Shown in pieces: positions 8,681-17,451 of a stretch of DNA of 64,000 nt. Positions within the stretch are counted from its first letter, which is position 1. Each line of letters opens with the position of its first letter. Where the stretch lies: positions 1-64,000 of the forward strand of contig CAOJBY010000010.1 of NCBI GenBank assembly GCA_948330435.1, in the 5' to 3' direction. Under the pieces are notes generated by a model. It ran no database searches, was not told the DNA's origin, and worked only from the letters and a program-made list of their open reading frames with translations. Origin of the DNA: an uncultured Lachnoclostridium sp. (GTDB taxonomy: Bacteria > Bacillota > Clostridia > Lachnospirales > Lachnospiraceae). Made by a program: the position numbers and the translations under genes.

Positions 8681-9851
8681 CCAGAGGCGTTCCGTCCTTC
8701 AGGTCAAACCGCACAGAGTGGTATGTCTTGTCCCCAAGCTTTACCGTTCCGCCTCCATAGTAGTGCAACGTGCCGTTCAGCTCTTCCTCCGTAATACTGC
8801 CCGGCATACAGATCAGGCCGTTATGAACCAGAGGCTTTCCGTCTGCACGTGCACCGGTAATCTCAACTCCTTCGCCTATTTTTACGGCTTCCAATCCCCG
8901 AACGGCCAGCTTTTCTCCTGTGCTGACTGTGGTACTCCCACTAATTTCCAGCGCCCCTTTTGCCGCACAAATCCCGGCTCTTTTATTTACTGCATTCAGC
9001 ACAGAATCGGATATTTCCGCCCCTCCCTGAGATATATAGACGGAAAATCCCAAAGAACTGTCTGCCCACCCGCCTATTGTCAGGCTGCTCCTCTCAATAA
9101 CAAGGGCCGGCCTTATCAACAAATTTTCCGGACAATAGTTATTCGCCACATAGATAGAGGGATACTCTACCTGAATATTGCTGATATCAATCTTACTATC
9201 TGTGATCCGTAAGGAGCGGGCTACATAAAAATCGCCTCCGTCGCCTCCGTCGTGCGTGGTAATATCTCCATTGCAAATGACCAAATCCCTGGAAATATTC
9301 AGGGCAGAGTGTCCCCTGGTCGTCAGATCCAGTGTGCTCCCGTCAATTGTCAGGTTTGCAGCCTGTATGCCCCATAGGGAATTAATTTTAAGCGTGCCGC
9401 TTCCTTTTATGGTCAGGCCTGCTTCCACATCTGCACCGGTACTTGGAAGCGATCCCCCCCTATCGGCATTTATTCCATAAAAATTACTTGTGATCTCATT
9501 TTCTCCGATAAGCTCTATCACCGCTGCCCCGCTGGTGCCGGAATAGGTAAATTTAATGCCGGTATTTTTTGATGTCCGAAATTTCACATCCTTCAATGTC
9601 AAAGTATGCGAAGCCGAATCGTAATGAACATTGTAATCATTTTCCGTTCCCGAAGCCTTTGTGCCGTCGGAAGCAATCTTATAATAGCCATCCTCCAGGT
9701 TCCCGCTTTCCGCTATGTCAACCTGAATCTCTCCGCCGCTGGCCGAAGCCGTCATTGCAAATACAAAAAAGCCCATCACGCTTCCGGTGAGTACTGCCGC
9801 AAGTCCTGATACAAAGATTTGTCTGATTTTCTTTCCCTGCTCTCTTATCAT
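8562..9851 (-). CDS. N-terminal half of a frameshifted cell-surface protein (signal peptide, carbohydrate-binding-like beta repeats)
   Basis: The product starts with a basic stretch and a long hydrophobic signal (about residues 10-36, ending TASAS). A repetitive beta-rich region follows with units such as LTIKGSGTLKIN, LTIDGSTLDLTTRG and LRITDSKIDIS, like solenoid adhesins and the carbohydrate-binding-like domains of Lachnospiraceae surface proteins. The last residues (SFTGWTES) begin an InlB/Listeria-Bacteroides repeat, but the frame ends 11 codons later because of a G7 run at 8577-8583; with six Gs it would read on into the downstream half. It lies next to the LAL regulator gene, its likely controller. 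Confidence 0.65.
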   Translation of the reverse strand: MIREQGKKIRQIFVSGLAAVLTGSVMGFFVFAMTASASGGEIQVDIAESGNLEDGYYKIASDGTKASGTENDYNVHYDSASHTLTLKDVKFRTSKNTGIKFTYSGTSGAAVIELIGENEITSNFYGINADRGGSLPSTGADVEAGLTIKGSGTLKINSLWGIQAANLTIDGSTLDLTTRGHSALNISRDLVICNGDITTHDGGDGGDFYVARSLRITDSKIDISNIQVEYPSIYVANNYCPENLLIRPALVIERSSLTIGGWADSSLGFSVYISQGGAEISDSVLNAVNKRAGICAAKGALEISGSTTVSTGEKLAVRGLEAVKIGEGVEITGARADGKPLVHNGLICMPGSITEEELNGTLHYYGGGTVKLGDKTYHSVRFDLKDGTPLDEIETQWIPDGNMATAPSDPQMEGASFTGWTESGGYMEV

Positions 9852-9878
9852 CCTTTACACCCTTTTCCTTTTTTTAAT

Positions 9879-12320
9879 TTACAAAAGCCCTCTGTTTCTT
9901 GCCTCAAGCACTGCAGCCGCCTTATTATTCACTCCCAGCTTCTTATAGGTTTCCCGATTGTAATACTTCACCCCTGCCCGGGATAATCCCATCTGATCTG
10001 CGATTTTTTCCACCGGGAGGCCTTCCGCCTGAAGCCGCAGGATTCTCATTGCCTTATCTGTCAGCAGTACATTTCCCTCTTGCTTTTCCCTTAAATATGC
10101 CGGATACAGGTCTGCCATCCTCTCACATTCCGCCATGACCTGCTTCTTATACTCCGGATCTTTCCACGTAACTGTGCGTGCTTTCAGAAGTTCCCACAGT
10201 GCCGCACCTTCCCTTGTAAGAATCCGCACAAAATGGTAATCCTCTGCCTGTTCCACTGCCTCCTGCAGGATTTCCTGCCAGCCGTCCTCTCCCATGCGGT
10301 ACATCGCAATCGCAGTCAGAATCAGAACCTCAATTCTGATATACGTCCGATGCATTTTTTCCGCATAAAAACCCAGCTTGTCTAGTAACAGCAGTGCTTT
10401 TTCCTTCCGCCCCATTGCCAGATATATACGTACCTTCAAAAGATAGCGGTACCGTTCCAGCGTAATAAATTCTACGTCCTCTTTCGGTGCTTCTCCCAGC
10501 CACCGGCGGGCTTCGCTGAGCCTGCCCCTGTACAAATCCATCCGTACCGACAGGGCACGGATATTGGGCAGAAGCCTTGGGGCATCCTGTTCGGCCCTCT
10601 GGCGGAAATTCTCCAGCATATCCAGGGCATCCTCTATATGATTCTTCAAAACGGACAGTTGCGTGAGAATCCCTACCGCCACAAAAACCTGTTCCGTCTT
10701 TCCGCCGCTCTCTGCCTGCATCCTTCCTTTGCCCGCAAGAGCGGACACCTCATAATCATCCCCGCCTTTTTCAAAAAAGCTTTCCGCAAGAGCCAGCTCC
10801 ACCAGACCCTTTCCATACTTTCCAAGGACAAAGGTGACAACCTTTCCTATGCTTTTTGCAAGCTCCCGGTCCCTCCTGCTCCATTCACAAAAATCTTTTC
10901 CCCCGTTCATCATAGAGGGCAGGTTGCTGGTAACGGAAAACTCCGGAAGAGCCGCCTTTCTCTCTGTCAGGAACAACCCCGCCCGCTTCATCAAATCCGT
11001 CATCCGAATAATCCCTCTATGGGGCAGTCCGATGTCTAGATACAAAAGCCGCTCTTCCGCCGCCCGTTTTATTCCTCCTGTCCGTTCTTTTGCACAGGCG
11101 GCAAGCTCCCGATACCAGTGCTCGCTTTCCTCCTCATTTAAAAGCATAGACTGCAGCATACTCATTCCCGCCATCAGTTCTACACTCTCCCGAATCTTTT
11201 CCTCCGGCAGCATCAGATAATAATGCTTCAGTTCTATATATTCCCCGGATGCCGGGTTCTTTCTCATATTGTCCACCAGTATGCGGGAAATGCCCTCCTC
11301 ATTGTGGCACATTTCATACATACGAAGGGCTTCTTTTACATTTCCCTCCAGTTCAAAGCTGTTTCCGGCGCTGTAATACAGTTCATTGATATAATCCTGG
11401 GGGTATCTCGCAAAAAGCAGCCGGCGTATGGAGTATTTCGCAGGAATCCTTAACTCATAGACGCTCCGATCATTTTTTCTGTGCTCCAGCAAAAAATTCC
11501 CCGTCTCCTGTGCCTGCCGTATCAGCCTCCCCGCATCCTTTTTCTTTGTGATCTGCTGTGCCATAGACAGATCAAACTGCTCTACAACCGACACCGCTGT
11601 CAGGAATTCCAGAAGCTCCACATCCCACAGATCATACACATGAAATTCATAATAATTCCAGATATCCTTTCGGGATTTCTCTATGGCCGTAAGTTCTGCT
11701 TCCGCCTGTTCCTCTACGGTTTCCAGCCCCGGCAGTTCCCGCAGTCTCATGGACACAATCTGAAGAAAAAGCGGATTGCCGCCGCCCAGCTCCCAAATTT
11801 TTTTACATGCGGCTTTTGTGGGAAAAAGCTCCCATTTCTCCAGATAACACTCCTGCTCTCTTTCGGTCAGAAAAAGGCTTTCCTCACCGATTGTCACAAA
11901 AACATAGCGAATACAAAGGGATGTGAGCCATCCCGGCACGGGCGCCCTGGAAATCAGCACCAGCCATACGTCCTTTCTGCCGCAAAGCATCTCTGCCAGA
12001 CGCTCACAGACATTGTGTTCCTCCTGTGTCTGCAAAAGATACAAGTCGTCAAGCACAAAGATGTTCCACCCGGTTTCTGACCGGGCCGCATCAAGCTTCT
12101 CCCGGATCTCCCCGGCAGCCTCATCAATCCCGGTATCTGACATGGAAACGTAATAATACTGCTTCCTGTCAAGGAAATCCGCAGCAAAAGAAGTTTTGCC
12201 GGTTCCCGCCGTGCCATAGAGATAGACCGTCTGCCTGGCTGTCCATGCCGCTTTCATCTGCTCCCACGCTCTTTGGGGGCGCACATAGTATTTGACTTTA
12301 TTTATTTTTTTCTCTAACAT
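9879..12320 (-). CDS. LuxR-family LAL (MalT-like) ATP-dependent transcriptional regulator
   Basis: Large regulator of about 813 residues. The N-terminal STAND-type ATPase has Walker A GTAGTGKTSF and a Walker B-like FVLDDLY. The middle is helical and TPR-like. The C-terminal 60 residues are a LuxR-type helix-turn-helix (ILRLQAEGLPVEKIADQMGL, then VKYYNRETYKKLGV). Start choice: ATG 12320 has AAAGGGAG five bases upstream, whereas a TTG at 12338 lies across that site. MalT-like proteins activate promoters when an inducer binds. The neighbouring surface-protein gene on the same strand is the probable target or co-transcribed partner. Confidence 0.88.
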   Translation of the reverse strand: MLEKKINKVKYYVRPQRAWEQMKAAWTARQTVYLYGTAGTGKTSFAADFLDRKQYYYVSMSDTGIDEAAGEIREKLDAARSETGWNIFVLDDLYLLQTQEEHNVCERLAEMLCGRKDVWLVLISRAPVPGWLTSLCIRYVFVTIGEESLFLTEREQECYLEKWELFPTKAACKKIWELGGGNPLFLQIVSMRLRELPGLETVEEQAEAELTAIEKSRKDIWNYYEFHVYDLWDVELLEFLTAVSVVEQFDLSMAQQITKKKDAGRLIRQAQETGNFLLEHRKNDRSVYELRIPAKYSIRRLLFARYPQDYINELYYSAGNSFELEGNVKEALRMYEMCHNEEGISRILVDNMRKNPASGEYIELKHYYLMLPEEKIRESVELMAGMSMLQSMLLNEEESEHWYRELAACAKERTGGIKRAAEERLLYLDIGLPHRGIIRMTDLMKRAGLFLTERKAALPEFSVTSNLPSMMNGGKDFCEWSRRDRELAKSIGKVVTFVLGKYGKGLVELALAESFFEKGGDDYEVSALAGKGRMQAESGGKTEQVFVAVGILTQLSVLKNHIEDALDMLENFRQRAEQDAPRLLPNIRALSVRMDLYRGRLSEARRWLGEAPKEDVEFITLERYRYLLKVRIYLAMGRKEKALLLLDKLGFYAEKMHRTYIRIEVLILTAIAMYRMGEDGWQEILQEAVEQAEDYHFVRILTREGAALWELLKARTVTWKDPEYKKQVMAECERMADLYPAYLREKQEGNVLLTDKAMRILRLQAEGLPVEKIADQMGLSRAGVKYYNRETYKKLGVNNKAAAVLEARNRGLL

Positions 12321-12392
12321 AGAAACTCCCTTTCCCAAAACGGACAGCCATTCCCGGCATCTAATCTTCTTTTATATCCTGTACATGAAGAC

Positions 12393-12439
12393 GCCACCAG
12401 CCAACAGGATCCATTTCTTTCATCCCGTTGGCTGATGGC
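12393..12439. other. Imperfect hairpin in the leader of the LAL regulator gene
   Basis: GCCACCAGCCAACAGG (12393-12408) pairs with CCCGTTGGCTGATGGC (12424-12439), leaving two mismatches and a 15-base loop. No T run follows on either strand in the sense expected of a terminator. It lies about 70 bp before the LAL start, in a 355 bp gene-free stretch that otherwise holds only the promoter below. Confidence 0.45.
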
Positions 12440-12593
12440 CTTAAAAAATCTTATCCGAATAATAATACCACAAAAAGAGAGCATATCAGAAGGCGCCGCT
12501 CTAACAAATTATCCTTTCTGTTCATCATTCCCGTCAATTCCTTTTTACCTCAATCCGAAAAAATTATAGATAGAATTGTTTATCTTCCATAGT

Positions 12594-12623
12594 ATTATAC
12601 CGAACCGAATTGTAAAAAGTAAA
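12594..12623 (-). promoter_or_regulatory. Predicted promoter of the LAL regulator gene
   Basis: The minus strand has TTTACT, an 18-base spacer and a perfect TATAAT (-10 at 12594-12599). Transcription from here gives a leader of about 265 nt carrying the hairpin at 12393-12439. The -35 is weak, so the call rests on the -10 and its position. Confidence 0.45.
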
Positions 12624-12694
12624 CTGACCAAAAGGATAGTCTTTTATACTCACAGCGCAGAGTAATTGGCCGGGTCTGAACCGTAATCAATGAA

Positions 12695-13462
12695 TTACAG
12701 CCTCTCATGCAATAAACTCAGCACTTCCCGAAGCTCTTTTGCCCCCACCTGTCCCGGGGCAGATGCCTTCCCGACTGCTCCAAAGGTTATGGCTGATCCA
12801 AAGATCTCCCCGGCAAGCCGGCTAATCACGCCTGTTCCTCCCATAGCCATGGTAATCACCGGCTGCTTTGCATAGCACTCTTTCATCTGCCAGGTGGCCG
12901 CCAGGAGGGCCAGCACATCCCCCGGATCACGGGGCATAGCCGCAAGCTTCAGAAGATCCGCTCCCGCTTTCTGCATCCTGCAAAGCCGCTCCACAATCTC
13001 CCCTGTATTGGGCGTCTTTTCAAAATCATGGTTAGATGCTATTACTTTTACGCCCTCCTTGTGAGCTTTCTCCACAATCTCGGAAAGAAGTTCCTCTCCC
13101 ATTAGCAGTTCCACGTCAATCAAATCCGCTTGTCCCGATGCAAGAACCCCTGAAAGAAACCTCTCATAATCTTGTATGGAAATATCCTGCTCACCGCCCT
13201 CCTGTCCCGTTCGAAATGTAACCAAAAGGGGCAGCTCACCCAGTTCCTTTCTCAAAAGCTCCAGTATTTCCTGAAGCTGTTCCTTTGCCATGACTTTTTC
13301 AAACCAATCTGCTCTCCATTCTGCCAGATCCGGCCCTGCTTCCTTAACCTCTCTGACTTGAAAAAGTATCTCCTCTCTGGTCTTTCCCACGATGGGTGCA
13401 CAAATCTTAGGCATTCCCTCTCCGATTACTACATTTCGAACCTGAACCTTATTTATTTCCAT
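12695..13462 (-). CDS. aroD: Type I 3-dehydroquinate dehydratase
   Basis: Protein of 255 residues converting 3-dehydroquinate to 3-dehydroshikimate in the shikimate pathway. It has the type I signatures: AEWRADWFE near the start, the catalytic His145 in ASNHDFEKTP, the Schiff-base Lys172 in ADLLKLAAMP, and the C-terminal substrate-contact region TMAMGGTGVISR followed by SAPGQV. Length is typical. The ATG has AGGAGG a few bases upstream. The leader just beyond the ribosome site contains the sequence AGTTCCGCAACC, which resembles the border of the family 1 repeats but has no partner arm. No other aro genes are nearby. Confidence 0.95.
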   Translation of the reverse strand: MEINKVQVRNVVIGEGMPKICAPIVGKTREEILFQVREVKEAGPDLAEWRADWFEKVMAKEQLQEILELLRKELGELPLLVTFRTGQEGGEQDISIQDYERFLSGVLASGQADLIDVELLMGEELLSEIVEKAHKEGVKVIASNHDFEKTPNTGEIVERLCRMQKAGADLLKLAAMPRDPGDVLALLAATWQMKECYAKQPVITMAMGGTGVISRLAGEIFGSAITFGAVGKASAPGQVGAKELREVLSLLHERL

Positions 13463-13508
13463 CCCGTCCTCCTATTTAAAGTTCCGCAACCCCTTAATTT
13501 ATACGCCC

Positions 13509-14228
13509 TTAAGAGATTGGCTCCCACACAAACCGCACTTTCTCCGGTGCAAAGTGCCTTGATGCATGTCCCGTAAGCTGCCGGTACAAAAGCTCCCGAA
13601 CTATATATGCCGTTTTGCAGAAATACTCCCATCGTCCCGTCTCTCGGAAGAAGTCATCCTCCATCCCATCCGTTCCCTCATTCCCCAGGGTTCCCTCAAA
13701 GATGGCATATTTCCCAAGAAGCCGGTTAAAATCTCTGGGCATATACTTATAATAAGGCATGTCCAGCTTCACCCCGGCCTGCTTCAGAGCCTTTGCAATA
13801 AACTCTCCGCAGTTATACGCCTTATAAACCGGATGCCCTCCAAACCAGGGCAGAAGCAGCATATTAATGAGGTTGTACATAATCTCCGGATCTCTGCGGA
13901 CCTTCCCAAGCCACCGCTTCACTCTTTCATAGCCTTTTTCCGAAACCGGCACCTTAAAAATCTTTGTATAAATAGGCACGTTTTCTCCCAGGGTATAATA
14001 AATCCGCTTTTCCTCAATATATCCCGAGATCGGCGGCGTCTTGGCCCGCAATCTGGAAAATGCATAAAAATGCTCATAGCGGTCATCCAATGACAACGCC
14101 ACGTGGGTATATTTGTAATGGGTCATCCGCTGCGTCAGCCTCCCAAAGCCGGAAGGAAGATACAAAAGTAAGATATATAAATATTTCATTTGATTTTCCA
14201 CCTCTATAATCATTGCTTTCTGATTCAT
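13509..14228 (-). CDS. NlpC/P60-like (YiiX-type) cysteine hydrolase family protein
   Basis: Protein of 239 residues whose order of motifs fits the permuted NlpC/P60 fold: a His in YTHVALSLDD near residue 45 and a Cys in KAYNCGEFIAKAL near residue 148. In related YiiX/YebB-like proteins these residues form a papain-like site acting on peptidoglycan or lipid amides. There is no signal peptide, though residues 15-30 (YLYILLLYLPSGF) are hydrophobic. The start could instead be the internal Met of MKYLYILLL. It is divergently arranged with the radical SAM gene, only 44 bp away, so the two may share a control region. Substrate unknown. Confidence 0.6.
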   Translation of the reverse strand: MNQKAMIIEVENQMKYLYILLLYLPSGFGRLTQRMTHYKYTHVALSLDDRYEHFYAFSRLRAKTPPISGYIEEKRIYYTLGENVPIYTKIFKVPVSEKGYERVKRWLGKVRRDPEIMYNLINMLLLPWFGGHPVYKAYNCGEFIAKALKQAGVKLDMPYYKYMPRDFNRLLGKYAIFEGTLGNEGTDGMEDDFFRETGRWEYFCKTAYIVRELLYRQLTGHASRHFAPEKVRFVWEPIS

Positions 14229-14272
14229 TTTACCATATAATATAAATATTAACGAACTATTTTTTTACAACT

Positions 14273-15622
14273 ATGGCCAAGAACATGATTATACTAGTAA
14301 AACCGGAATCTATTGACAATGGATTTTCTCTGGATATGGCTTTACGCACGGAACCTCTGGAGTTGGAATATATCTCGGCTATGCTGAAAGCCGCCCATAT
14401 TCCCTGCTATCTTTACGAAGCTGCTGTTGATCCTCATTCTTTCGAAACTCTCCTTTGTAAATATCACCCGAAAGCGGTAGCCATCACCGGATATATTACA
14501 CAGGAAAATCGAATCAAGGACTATGCCAGAAAGACGAAAGAATTTTCTCCTGACATTCTCACTCTGGTAGGAGGCTCCCACGCACAGAGAAATGCAGAGC
14601 ACTTTTTTGAACCTTATATTGATTTCATCTGTCGTTCCGACAATATCTTTGGAATTTTGGACATTCTGGAGCAAAAACCCTTTGAAAAGATCGATGGTCT
14701 CTGTTATCATACATGTGAGGGGTGGAAAGAAAATCCTATAGAAGCTTTTGATATGAACCGACTTCCCATTCCTGACAGGAGCCATATGAATCGCTATCTG
14801 GACGAATACCGATATCTGGATGTTCATCCCGTAGCACTTTTAAAAACCAGTTCCTCCTGCCCCCATCACTGCTCTTTCTGTTATGGAAGAACACTGAACA
14901 ACGGCAGATATTGCCAGAGAGACCTTTCTCTGGTGATAGAAGAGATTGAGGGCATTGCAAGTCCGAATATCCAGATTGTAGATGACGATTTTCTCTATGA
15001 CACAGAACGGCTTTGGAATTTTGTTTCCCTGATTCACAGCCGCAAAATTCATAAGACTTTTATTTGCTATGGAAGAGCGGATTTCATCACCGCAAACCCG
15101 GAACTTATGAAAGCACTTTCCGGTATTGGTCTTAGATACGTTATGGTGGGATTAGAGGCTGTCAGCAACCGACAGCTTAACAGTTATGCCAAAGGAACTT
15201 CCCTGGATATCAACTGTGCCTGCATCCGTCTCTTGCGGGAATTGTCTATTCAACCGGTTGGCCTGTTTATTGTGGATATTCGCTTTCGCCGGAAGGATTT
15301 TCGGAACCTCCGCCGTTTTATCTATAGTATGGAACTTGCCTATACAGGAGTTTCCATATTTACACCCATTCCCGGAACTGCCCTCTATCGGCAGTACGAA
15401 AAGCACCTGCTTACTACAGACCCGGAAAAATGGGATTTTATGCATCTGGTGGTGCCCCCGGTACATCTTAGCCGATTCCGTTTTTATCTGGAATACTATC
15501 TTTTGGTAATGGATTTGTTTCGGCTGGCACACAAAAAAGGTATTTACCGCTTCCTGCGGCTTAACAACTATAAGCATATTTTCAGGAAGCTCCTGTTTCA
15601 GGAAGGGCTTCACAAAACATGA
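14273..15622 (+). CDS. B12-binding-domain radical SAM protein
   Basis: Protein of 449 residues. The N-terminal ~130 residues form a cobalamin-binding-like Rossmann fold (PKAVAITGYITQ, ILTLVGGSHAQRN) without an obvious DxHxxG motif. A radical SAM barrel follows with the cluster motif CPHHCSFCYGR (CX3CX2C) near residue 195. Later blocks include ICYGRADF and VMVGLEAVSNRQLNSY. Members use SAM, sometimes with B12, for methylations or ring rearrangements; the substrate here is unknown. The C-terminal ~100 residues are rich in aromatic and basic residues. The ribosome-binding site is weak. The next gene is on the same strand 90 bp away. Confidence 0.82.
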   Translation: MAKNMIILVKPESIDNGFSLDMALRTEPLELEYISAMLKAAHIPCYLYEAAVDPHSFETLLCKYHPKAVAITGYITQENRIKDYARKTKEFSPDILTLVGGSHAQRNAEHFFEPYIDFICRSDNIFGILDILEQKPFEKIDGLCYHTCEGWKENPIEAFDMNRLPIPDRSHMNRYLDEYRYLDVHPVALLKTSSSCPHHCSFCYGRTLNNGRYCQRDLSLVIEEIEGIASPNIQIVDDDFLYDTERLWNFVSLIHSRKIHKTFICYGRADFITANPELMKALSGIGLRYVMVGLEAVSNRQLNSYAKGTSLDINCACIRLLRELSIQPVGLFIVDIRFRRKDFRNLRRFIYSMELAYTGVSIFTPIPGTALYRQYEKHLLTTDPEKWDFMHLVVPPVHLSRFRFYLEYYLLVMDLFRLAHKKGIYRFLRLNNYKHIFRKLLFQEGLHKT

Positions 15623-15714
15623 ATCCTTCGCAGACGGTCGTCCCTGTCATTTTTTCTGGCACCGGATACCGGATACGTGTGAGAAAAGTATATAAATAAA
15701 GAGAGGTAATTATT

Positions 15715-16620
15715 ATGGAAGAAAAACTGACTATGGATGATTATGCTACCGAACTGGAAGCTTCTTTCCGCAAAGTACAGGAGGGAGATGTTCTGACAGG
15801 AACTGTCATCGGTGTGTCTGAGACTGAGGTTACTCTGGACCTCAAGTATTACACCGAGGGTATTATCCGCCTGGAGGACTATTCCGAAGATCCTGCTTTC
15901 TCCATTAAGGAAGATGTCAAGCTTGGTGAAGAGGTGACTGCAACCGTGCTGCGTCCGGATGACGGGCAAGGACACATTCTTCTGTCCCGAAAGGCTGCGG
16001 CAGATGAGATGGCATGGAAAAAGGTTGCGGAATATCTGGAAAATGAAACCGTTCTGGATGTAAAGGTAGGCGGCGTAGTGAATGCCGGCGTTATCGCTTA
16101 TGTGGAGGGGCTTCGGGGCTTTATCCCCGCATCCAAGCTTTCCTTAAGCTATGTGGAGAATCTGGAGGAGTTTTTAAACAAAGAGATCCAGGTGCGTGTA
16201 ATTACCGTGGATCCGGAAAAAAAGAAACTGGTACTGTCCGCAAAAGAAATTTTGCGTGAAAAGGCCGCCCAGGCACGCCGGGAAAAAATCTCTAATGTGG
16301 AGGTTGGACTGGTTACCGAGGGAAAGGTGGAAAGCATTCAGCCCTATGGCGCTTTCATCGACTTAGGCGACGGTCTCTCCGGATTGGTTCATGTATCACA
16401 GATTTCTGAAAAACGCATTAAGACACCGGATGTTGTTCTGAAGATAGGTGATACAGTTAAAGTAAAAGTAATTGCCATCAAGGACGGCAAGCTTTCCCTT
16501 AGTATGAAAGCCCTGAATGATGTGGCGGCAGAAGAGATCCGTGAGGAGAAAGTCGTTCTGCCCAAGACAGAGGAACTGACTACCAGCCTTGGCGATTTAT
16601 TTAAGAATATAAAGCTGTAA
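15715..16620 (+). CDS. S1-domain RNA-binding protein (short RpsA homologue)
   Basis: Protein of 301 residues with three S1 (OB-fold) RNA-binding domains: about 20-95 (GDVLTGTVIGVSETEVTLDL), 105-175 (VGGVVNAGVIAYVEGLRGFI) and 190-265 (VGLVTEGKVESIQPYGAFID). The third has the most canonical S1 sequence, including GLVHVSQIS. This is shorter than the six-domain Escherichia coli S1 but usual for Clostridia, where such proteins aid translation initiation or RNA stability. The ATG follows GAGAGG at good spacing. A clear intrinsic terminator closes the gene 15 bp downstream. Confidence 0.88.
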   Translation: MEEKLTMDDYATELEASFRKVQEGDVLTGTVIGVSETEVTLDLKYYTEGIIRLEDYSEDPAFSIKEDVKLGEEVTATVLRPDDGQGHILLSRKAAADEMAWKKVAEYLENETVLDVKVGGVVNAGVIAYVEGLRGFIPASKLSLSYVENLEEFLNKEIQVRVITVDPEKKKLVLSAKEILREKAAQARREKISNVEVGLVTEGKVESIQPYGAFIDLGDGLSGLVHVSQISEKRIKTPDVVLKIGDTVKVKVIAIKDGKLSLSMKALNDVAAEEIREEKVVLPKTEELTTSLGDLFKNIKL

Positions 16621-16635
16621 TTTTTAAGTTTAAAG

Positions 16636-16666
16636 GGGCTGTCGGCAATTTCACGACAGCCCTTTT
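16636..16666 (+). terminator. Intrinsic terminator after the S1-domain gene
   Basis: Perfect 9-bp stem GGGCTGTCG / CGACAGCCC with a 9-base loop, followed by TTTT. It lies 15 bp past the S1-domain stop codon. Confidence 0.85.
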
Positions 16667-16683
16667 CCTCATGAACCTACTGT

Positions 16684-16722
16684 ACCCTCTCTTGATAAGA
16701 ACATACATGGTCAAGAGAGGGT
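16684..16722. promoter_or_regulatory. 12-bp perfect inverted repeat upstream of the response regulator gene
   Basis: ACCCTCTCTTGA (16684-16695) and TCAAGAGAGGGT (16711-16722) are exact complements around a 15-base spacer, 30 bp before the response regulator ATG. No T run follows on the + strand, so it is not a standard terminator. It may be an operator for the two-component operon or a leader hairpin. Confidence 0.5.
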
Positions 16723-16752
16723 AATGTACTAGTTACAGAAAGGAATCTTCGG

Positions 16753-17451
16753 ATGAATCACATTTTACTCTTGGAGGATGACAACAGTCTGATAGACGGT
16801 CTCCAATATACCTTGGAGAAAAACGGATTTTCTCTTGATATCGCAAAAACCATCTGTCAGGCCAGAGAGTTTTTGAGCAGTGATACAGCCTATGCCCTCC
16901 TCCTTTTGGATGTAACACTTCCGGACGGAACCGGTTTTGATATCTGCACCCAGGTACGCCAGAGAGACAGCCGTATTCCCATTATCTTTCTGACTGCCTC
17001 CGATGAGGAGGTTCATATCATCCGTGGGCTGGACAGCGGAGGAGACGACTATATCACCAAGCCTTTTAAGCTGGGGGAGCTTCTCTCCCGCATCCGTGCC
17101 CTCCTCCGCCGAGCCAGCCTTTCCTCCCAGGAGGAAGCTTCCATCTTCTGCTGCGGCGATCTGTCCATTGACTTTATCCAAAGCCGGGTTACTTTAAGAA
17201 ATAAAGTTTTGGAACTGACTGCCGCAGAATACCGTCTCTTAAGTCTCCTGGCTCGCAACGCCAATCAGGTCGTACCCCGTGGCCGGATTCTGGATGAGCT
17301 TTGGGACAGCGGCGGAAGCTTCGTGGATGACAACACACTTTCCGTATACATCCGCCGCTTACGGGAGAAAGTAGAGACAGATCCCTCTCATCCCGTACAT
17401 CTAAGTACGGTACGAGGTTTTGGATACCAGTGGAATGAGGTGAAGCCATGA
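16753..17451 (+). CDS. OmpR-family response regulator
   Basis: Response regulator of 232 residues with an acidic pocket (LLLEDDN), phospho-acceptor Asp53 in LLLLDVTLPDG, conserved Lys in ITKPFKLGEL, and a C-terminal winged helix (LTAAEYRLLSLLARN, then VRGFGYQWNE). Its stop overlaps the kinase start by 4 bp (ATGA), so the two are co-translated. Together with the ABC exporter genes downstream it forms a four-gene resistance-type module. The likely binding site is the TTACA-N4-TGTAA repeat before the ABC genes. Confidence 0.92.
   Translation: MNHILLLEDDNSLIDGLQYTLEKNGFSLDIAKTICQAREFLSSDTAYALLLLDVTLPDGTGFDICTQVRQRDSRIPIIFLTASDEEVHIIRGLDSGGDDYITKPFKLGELLSRIRALLRRASLSSQEEASIFCCGDLSIDFIQSRVTLRNKVLELTAAEYRLLSLLARNANQVVPRGRILDELWDSGGSFVDDNTLSVYIRRLREKVETDPSHPVHLSTVRGFGYQWNEVKP

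Noticed and set aside
6661..9212. Long open frames on the + strand opposite the protease and surface protein genes
   Set aside because: They are mirror frames of GC-rich codons in the minus-strand genes and match no family.
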